Source: Paraburkholderia phytofirmans PsJN
GTDB taxonomy: Bacteria; Pseudomonadota; Gammaproteobacteria; Burkholderiales; Burkholderiaceae
NCBI RefSeq assembly: GCF_000020125.1
Contig: NC_010681.1
Coordinates: forward strand, 3,844,001-3,908,000
Reading direction: 5' to 3'
Length of the DNA: 64,000 nucleotides
The notes under the pieces are model-generated. The model was not told the DNA's origin. It made no database searches and saw only the letters and a program-made list of their open reading frames with translations. Position 1 is the first letter of the stretch; each line of letters begins with the position of its first letter. The translations under genes were made by a program, and so were the position numbers. Positions 58,622 to 64,000 of the stretch are shown piece after piece.

Positions 58622-60025
58622 TCACACCTTCGTTTCCTGCGCGAGGCGACCCGGCACACCGCCGATCGAACCCGCGCCCATCGTGATCACCACATCGCCG
58701 TCGCGCACCACTGCTGAAAGCGCGTCCGGCACTTCATCCACCGTATCGACAAATACCGGCTCGACCTTGCCCGCCACCCGCAGCGCGCGCGCCAACGCGC
58801 GGCCGTCCGCGGCGACGATCGGCGACTCGCCGGCCGAATAGACTTCGGTCAGCACGAGCGCGTCGACGGTCGACAGCACTTTCACAAAATCCTCGAAGCA
58901 ATCACGCGTGCGCGTGAAGCGGTGCGGCTGAAACGCCAGCACCAGACGACGCCCCGGAAATGCGCCGCGCGCCGCCGCCACCGTGGCCGCCATTTCGACC
59001 GGGTGATGACCGTAGTCGTCCACCAGCGTGTAGGCGCCGCTCGCTTTGCCTTCGCTTACGACAGGCACTTCGCCGTAGCGCTGGAAGCGTCGGCCCACGC
59101 CGTTGAAATCGGCCAGCGCTCGCTGGATATCGGCATCTTTCACTTCAAGTTCAGTCGCAATTGCAATCGCGGCCAAAGCGTTCTGCACGTTGTGCTCGCC
59201 CGGCAGATTCAAGACGATGTCGATCGGCGCCGCGTCTTCACGCATGGCCGTGAAATGCATCTTGCCGTCGTGCGCTTTGACGTTGACCGCGCGCACCTGC
59301 GCATCCGGCGCGAAACCGTAGCGGATGATCGGCTTCGACACGAACGGCAGAATTTCCTTCACGTTCGGATCGTCCACGCACAACACCGCGATACCGTAAA
59401 ACGGCAGACGGTGCGTGAATTCGATGAACGCCTGCTTGAGCCGCGCGAAGTCGTGGCCGTAGGTGTCCATGTGATCGGCGTCGATGTTCGTGATGACTTC
59501 GATCACCGGGAACAGATTCAGGAACGACGCATCCGACTCGTCGGCTTCCGCGACGATGAAGTCGCCCGTGCCGAGCCGCGCATTCGCGCCTGCACTGATC
59601 AGCCGGCCGCCGATCACGAAAGTCGGATCCAGCCCGCCCGCCGCCAGCACGCTCGCCACCAGCGAAGTGGTCGTGGTCTTGCCGTGCGTACCGGCAATCG
59701 CGATGCCTTGCTTCAGGCGCATCAATTCCGCGAGCATTACTGCGCGCGGCACGATCGGAATGCGGCGATGACGCGCGGCCAGCACTTCCGGGTTGTCGCT
59801 ACGCACAGCCGTGGAAACGACTACCGCATTCGCGCCTTCGATGTTCTCCGCCGCGTGACCGATCGCGATCCGCGCGCCGAGTGCGGCGAGGCGATCGGTG
59901 ATCGCGTTGCTCGTGAGATCCGAGCCGCTCACCTGATAGCCGAGATTGACCAGCACCTCCGCGATGCCGCTCATGCCGACACCGCCGATGCCGACAAAGT
60001 GAATGTGTTTGACGATGTGTTTCAT
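58622..60025 (-). CDS. murC: UDP-N-acetylmuramate--L-alanine ligase
   Basis: This 467-aa ligase adds L-Ala to UDP-MurNAc. [15 protein letters not shown] at the N-terminus and P-loop [11 protein letters not shown] are intact. The ATG at 60025 overlaps the murG stop (ATGA). Confidence 0.98.
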   Translation of the reverse strand: MKHIVKHIHFVGIGGVGMSGIAEVLVNLGYQVSGSDLTSNAITDRLAALGARIAIGHAAENIEGANAVVVSTAVRSDNPEVLAARHRRIPIVPRAVMLAELMRLKQGIAIAGTHGKTTTTSLVASVLAAGGLDPTFVIGGRLISAGANARLGTGDFIVAEADESDASFLNLFPVIEVITNIDADHMDTYGHDFARLKQAFIEFTHRLPFYGIAVLCVDDPNVKEILPFVSKPIIRYGFAPDAQVRAVNVKAHDGKMHFTAMREDAAPIDIVLNLPGEHNVQNALAAIAIATELEVKDADIQRALADFNGVGRRFQRYGEVPVVSEGKASGAYTLVDDYGHHPVEMAATVAAARGAFPGRRLVLAFQPHRFTRTRDCFEDFVKVLSTVDALVLTEVYSAGESPIVAADGRALARALRVAGKVEPVFVDTVDEVPDALSAVVRDGDVVITMGAGSIGGVPGRLAQETKV

Positions 60026-61140
60026 TGCTTTCCTTCTGGGCTCGCGCCCGAAATCGAACCCGCCACGGTCGCGCAAATCTGCGCGACCTGTTCAGTGGCG
60101 TCGGGTTTCGCGAGCGAGCGCGAACGCTCCGCCATCTCCGCGAGGGTCTCTCGCGTCTGGCTGCGCAACCAGTCAGCGAGGGTTTCCGCCGACAGATCGC
60201 GTTGCTGCACGACCAGCGCCGCGCCGTTGTCGGCGAGGAACGCTGCATTAGTGGTTTGGTGATCGTCTACTGCATACGGGAACGGCACGAAGAAAGCCGC
60301 CACGCCTACTGCTGAAATCTCTGAAACTGTCATGGCGCCCGAGCGGCAAATCACGAGGTCCGCGTTCGCGTAGGCGCTCGTCATGTCGTCGATGAACGGC
60401 ACGAGTTCGACGTCGGCGCCTGCTTGCAAACCGGCTGCCGAGTAGTTCTCGCGCAGCGCTTCGATATGCTTCGCGCCCGCCTGATGCACGATGCGCGGGC
60501 GCTCATTCGGCGCGAGCAAAGCCACCGCACGCGGCACGACTTCATTCAATGCCGCCGCGCCCAGACTGCCGCCCACGACCAGCACATTCAGCGGACCGCT
60601 GCGTTGCGCGTAGCGTGCTTTGGGTGCAATTGCGCGCGCAAGTTCCTCACGAATCGGATTTCCCGTCCATTCACCGTGCGGCAATGCATTCGGAAACGCA
60701 ACCAGCACGCGTTTGGCGACTTTCGCGAGCACCTTGTTCGCGAGACCCGCAATCGAATTCTGTTCATGCAACACCAGCGGCCGCCCGCTCAACGCGGTCA
60801 TCAAGCCGGCCGGAAACGTGATGTAGCCGCCCATGCCGAGCACGACGTCGGGTTTCACGCGACGCAGTACGGAGAGACTTTGCGTGCAGGCGCGCAAGAG
60901 ATTGACCGGCAGCATCAGCTTGGTTTTCATTCCCTTGCCGCGCAGGCCGCCGAAGCGCACGTATTCCATCGGGATGCCGTGCTTCGGCACCAGCGTCGCT
61001 TCCATGCCCGCGGGATTGCCGAGCCATACGACCTTCCAGCCCCACGCCTGCATCAGATGAGCGACCGCGAGCCCCGGGAACACGTGCCCCCCGGTGCCAC
61101 CGGCCATCACCATCAGCGTGCGTTGCGGCAGAGCGGTCAT
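60022..61140 (-). CDS. murG: UDP-GlcNAc:lipid I N-acetylglucosamine transferase
   Basis: This 372-aa membrane-associated glycosyltransferase converts lipid I to lipid [19 protein letters not shown] and [13 protein letters not shown] are the glycine loops; [20 protein letters not shown] is the UDP-GlcNAc site. It overlaps ftsW and murC by four bases each. Confidence 0.98.
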   Translation of the reverse strand: MTALPQRTLMVMAGGTGGHVFPGLAVAHLMQAWGWKVVWLGNPAGMEATLVPKHGIPMEYVRFGGLRGKGMKTKLMLPVNLLRACTQSLSVLRRVKPDVVLGMGGYITFPAGLMTALSGRPLVLHEQNSIAGLANKVLAKVAKRVLVAFPNALPHGEWTGNPIREELARAIAPKARYAQRSGPLNVLVVGGSLGAAALNEVVPRAVALLAPNERPRIVHQAGAKHIEALRENYSAAGLQAGADVELVPFIDDMTSAYANADLVICRSGAMTVSEISAVGVAAFFVPFPYAVDDHQTTNAAFLADNGAALVVQQRDLSAETLADWLRSQTRETLAEMAERSRSLAKPDATEQVAQICATVAGSISGASPEGKQ

Positions 61141-62414
61141 ACTTTCCCTCCGCGCATGAGCACCCGGTTCTCGTAATCGACCCGCATCAACACGGCAACA
61201 GCAACGCAGTTCAGCACAATGCCCGAGCCGCCATAACTGACGAGCGGCAACGTAAGACCCTTGGTCGGCAGCAAGCCAAGGTTCACGCCCATGTTGATGA
61301 AGGTCTGCGCGCCGAACCAGATGCCGATGCCCTTGGCGACGAGACCCGCGAACGTGCGATCGAGCGCAAGCGCCTGACGGCCGATCTCGAACGAGCGGCG
61401 CACGATCCAGTAAAACATCAGGATCACGACCAGCACACCGACAAAACCCAGTTCCTCGCCGATCACCGCGAGGATGAAGTCGGTATGCGCTTCCGGCAGA
61501 TAGTTAAGTTTCTCGACGCTGCCGCCAAGGCCCACGCCGAACCACTCCCCACGGCCGAACGCGATCAGCGAGTGCGTCAATTGATAAGCCTTGCCCTGCG
61601 CGTAACGGTCGTCCCACGGATCGAGGTACGCGAAAATCCGTTCGCGACGCCACGGCGACGCCCACACCAGCAAACTGAATGTGCCGACCGCAGTGGCGAC
61701 CAATCCGCCGAACAGCTTGCCGTTCACGCCGCCGAGAAACAGCACGCCCATCGCAATCGCGGCGATCACCATGAACGCGCCCATGTCCGGCTCGAGCAGC
61801 AGCAACGCGCCGACGAGACCCACCGCCACCGCCATCGGCAAAAAGCCTTTGGCGAAGCTGTGCATGTATTCCTGCTTGCGCACCGTGTAGTTCGCCGCGT
61901 AAATCGTCACCGCGAGCTTCATGATTTCCGACGGCTGCATGTTCGTGATGCCGAGCGGAATCCAGCGACGCGCGCCGTTCACGCCCTTGCCGACGTGCGG
62001 GATCAGCACGATCACCAGCGCGACCAGCGAAATCAGAAACAGCTTCGGCGCGTACTTGTCCCACGTCGCGATCGGAATGCGGAACGACACGATGCCGATC
62101 ACCGAACCCATCACCACGAAGATGATCTGGCGCACGAGGAACGCGTAGTCACGGTACGACGCGTACTTCGGCGAATCGGGCATGGCGATCGACGCCGAAT
62201 ACACCATCACGACACCGAGCCCGAGCAGCGCGACGACCACCCACAGCAGCGAGTGATCGTAGTCGAGCATGCGCGAGCGCAGCGGACGCACGCCATTGAC
62301 GGCGCTCGCGAGACCACTTCCGCCCGTGCGGCCGCCCACGCGTGCCGCGCCGCCCGAACCACCCGCGTCGCCGGCGGCGGCCTGACGCGAACCGAAACGT
62401 TCCGACCAGCTCAT
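61137..62414 (-). CDS. ftsW: Septal peptidoglycan glycosyltransferase FtsW (SEDS)
   Basis: This 425-aa protein has about ten membrane helices and polymerises lipid II at the septum. SEDS signatures: [31 protein letters not shown] and [11 protein letters not shown] 50-residue Gly/Ala/Arg-rich N-terminal segment precedes the first helix. It overlaps murD and murG by ATGA. Confidence 0.97.
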
Positions 62415-63925
62415 ATCATCGTCCCCCGTTCGGCCGCGATGTCTTCTACCGTGCTGCGGAATACCGCGGCGCGGTGCGCGTAACCCTTGAACATGTCGAA
62501 GCTCGCGCAAGCCGGTGACAGCAGTACGGCATCGCCCGGTTCCGCAAGCGCGGTTGCTGCGCGCGTCGCTTCTTCGAGCGTAGCGTGATCGGTCATGGCG
62601 ATGCCGGTGTCTTCCAGCGCGGCGCGAATCAGCGGCGCGTCACGGCCGATCAGCATCACGGCGCGGCACCAGCGCATGACCGGCGCGGCCAGCGGTTCGA
62701 AATCCTGGCCCTTGCCGTCGCCGCCGGCGATCAGCACGATGCGCTGCGCAAGCCCGTCGAGCGCGGCAACCGTCGCGCCGACATTGGTGCCCTTGCTATC
62801 GTCCACGTAGTCGATACCGTCGATCGACGCGATTAATTCCACGCGATGCGGCTCGCCGCGATATTCGCGCAGTCCGTGCAACAGCGGCGCGCCCGGCAGA
62901 CCGATTGCGCGTGTAAGCGCGTAGGCGGCGAGTGCGTTGGCGGCGTTGTGCAGACCGCGAATACGCAAGGCGTCTGCAGGCATCAAGCGTTTCAGCGCGA
63001 TATTCGGCGGCGTGACCACTTCGTTCTTGCGACGGCGCTTTGGCACCGGTTCGTCGGTGGCGTCGCGATCGTGCGCCTGCACGAGCCAGATCATGCCGTT
63101 GTCGCGCAGCAGACCGTAGTCGCCGTCGTTCTTCGGCTCGGTGACGCCGAACGTAACCATCTCGGCTTCGCTGTCTTCCGCGGGCGCCAGCTTCATGACG
63201 CGCGAGTCATCGCGATTCAGCACGCGCACAGTCTGCGCACCGAAGATGCGGCCCTTCGCGGCGGCGTATGCGTCCAAACCGCCGTGCCAGTCCAGATGAT
63301 CCTGAGTGATGTTCAGCACGACCGCCGCATCCGGCGTAAACGTGTGCGCGGTTTCCAACTGGAAGCTCGACAGTTCGAGCACCCACACGTCGGGCAACGC
63401 GGTGTTGTCGATCGCTTCCGAGAGTTTGTCGAGCAGCGCCGGGCTAATGTTGCCGGCTACCGCGACCTTCTTGCCGGCGCGCTCGCACAACAAGCCCGTC
63501 AGGCTCGTGGTCGTGGTCTTGCCGTTGGTGCCGGTAATCGCGATCACCTTCGGCGCATAGCCGCTTTCGCCGAGCGCCTTTAGCGCTTGCGAGAAGAGTT
63601 CGAGTTCGCCCCACACGGGAATGCCCTGCTCGCGCGCCGCCGAAATCAGCGGCACCAGATCGGCGGCAAGCGGCGACAAACCCGGGCTGATGGCAACGAG
63701 TTCGACACCTTCGAGCAACACCGGCGAAAACGGGCCGCCGACGAACGCGGCGTCGATGCCGTGCGCTTCCAGCGCGGGCAGGTTCGGCGGCACTTCACGC
63801 GTATCGGCCACACGCAGCCGACAGCCGTGCCGCGCGCACCAGCGCGCCATAGCGAGACCGGATTCACCCAGTCCCAGCACGAGCACCATCGGCTTTTGCC
63901 GATCCCGAAACTTCTCGCCGAACAT
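62411..63925 (-). CDS. murD: UDP-N-acetylmuramoylalanine--D-glutamate ligase
   Basis: This 504-aa ligase adds D-Glu. [14 protein letters not shown] and P-loop [12 protein letters not shown] are intact; [11 protein letters not shown] is the C-domain motif. It is longer than the E. coli enzyme (438 aa). A charged insert with [13 protein letters not shown] (about 310-325) lies in the central domain. The ATG at 63925 gives the standard N-terminus, while the longer frame runs into mraY. Confidence 0.96.
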
Positions 63926-63951
63926 CGCCTGCTTCCTTAATGACCTGCTGC

Positions 63952-64000
63952 TTAACGCAGTTTGAGCGTGGACAAACCAAAGAGACACAACATCAACGTG
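63952..64000 (-). CDS. mraY: Phospho-MurNAc-pentapeptide translocase, C-terminal end
   Basis: The last 15 codons read [15 protein letters not shown] and stop. This is the final transmembrane helix and terminus typical of MraY. It lies 26 bp before murD, in the expected dcw order. The rest is beyond the window. Confidence 0.85.

Overview
The window reads as chromosomal DNA of a Paraburkholderia/Burkholderia-type betaproteobacterium. The evidence is high GC with strong third-position GC in coding frames, plus characteristic neighbourhoods: aroQ-accB-accC-prmA, ypjD next to ffh, pilB-pilC-pilD-coaE-zapD-yacG, rplU-rpmA-obgE-proB, and the division and cell wall (dcw) cluster continuing into lpxC and secA. 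No rRNA, phage or CRISPR was seen. One tRNA (Pro, CGG) is present. The genus is inferred from gene order and protein character, not from a search.

Layout. Positions 1-1088 hold the start of a sugar-acid kinase and an IclR regulator. Positions about 1400-4413 are the only clearly accessory segment: two roughly 297-bp inverted repeats, each carrying a 32-bp perfect palindrome, flank a hairpin-rich leader and a 150-aa gene of unknown function. An IS256-family element with an 8-bp target duplication has split the right repeat. Positions 4460-10408 (minus) carry mtgA, aroE, an RNase II-like nuclease, an esterase and mpl. Positions 10687-19053 (plus) carry a nucleotidyltransferase-like protein, a TlpA thioredoxin, aroQ, accB, accC, prmA, a zinc-ribbon/DUF3426 membrane protein, tpx, a PfkB-type kinase and a glycine-zipper lipoprotein. 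Positions 19302-27709 (minus) carry a histone H1-like protein, nrdB, nrdA, ampD, a small zinc-site protein and ypjD. Then come ffh and a phosphoribosyltransferase (+), marC and proS (-), rppH and a CNP1-like lipoprotein (+), proB, obgE, rpmA and rplU (-), ispB, tRNA-Pro and a CorC/HlyC-type protein (+), and the pilBCD-coaE-zapD-yacG run (+). The last 18 kb is mutT, an AAA+ ATPase, argJ and secA (-), dciA (+), lpxC and a peroxiredoxin (-), and ftsZ-ftsA-ftsQ-ddlB-murC-murG-ftsW-murD-mraY (-, read from the right).

How the genes work together. Envelope biogenesis dominates: lipid II synthesis and flipping or polymerisation (mraY, murD, murG, murC, ddlB, ftsW, mtgA), recycling (mpl, ampD), division (ftsQAZ, zapD) and lipid A (lpxC). 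DNA and RNA supply form a second theme (nrdAB, dciA, rppH, RNase II-like, proS, ffh). nrdA has a readable control region: a sigma70-type promoter with two NrdR-type boxes exactly 31 bp apart, one covering the -10, and two near-DnaA boxes just downstream.

The strongest candidate for something undescribed is the 1400-4413 element (long inverted repeats, structured leader, orphan gene). The rest is mostly ordinary core genome with local oddities: a Glu in place of a conserved Asp in the RNase II-like active site, tandem DNA repeats inside two coding regions, and a 698-bp gap between nrdA and nrdB.
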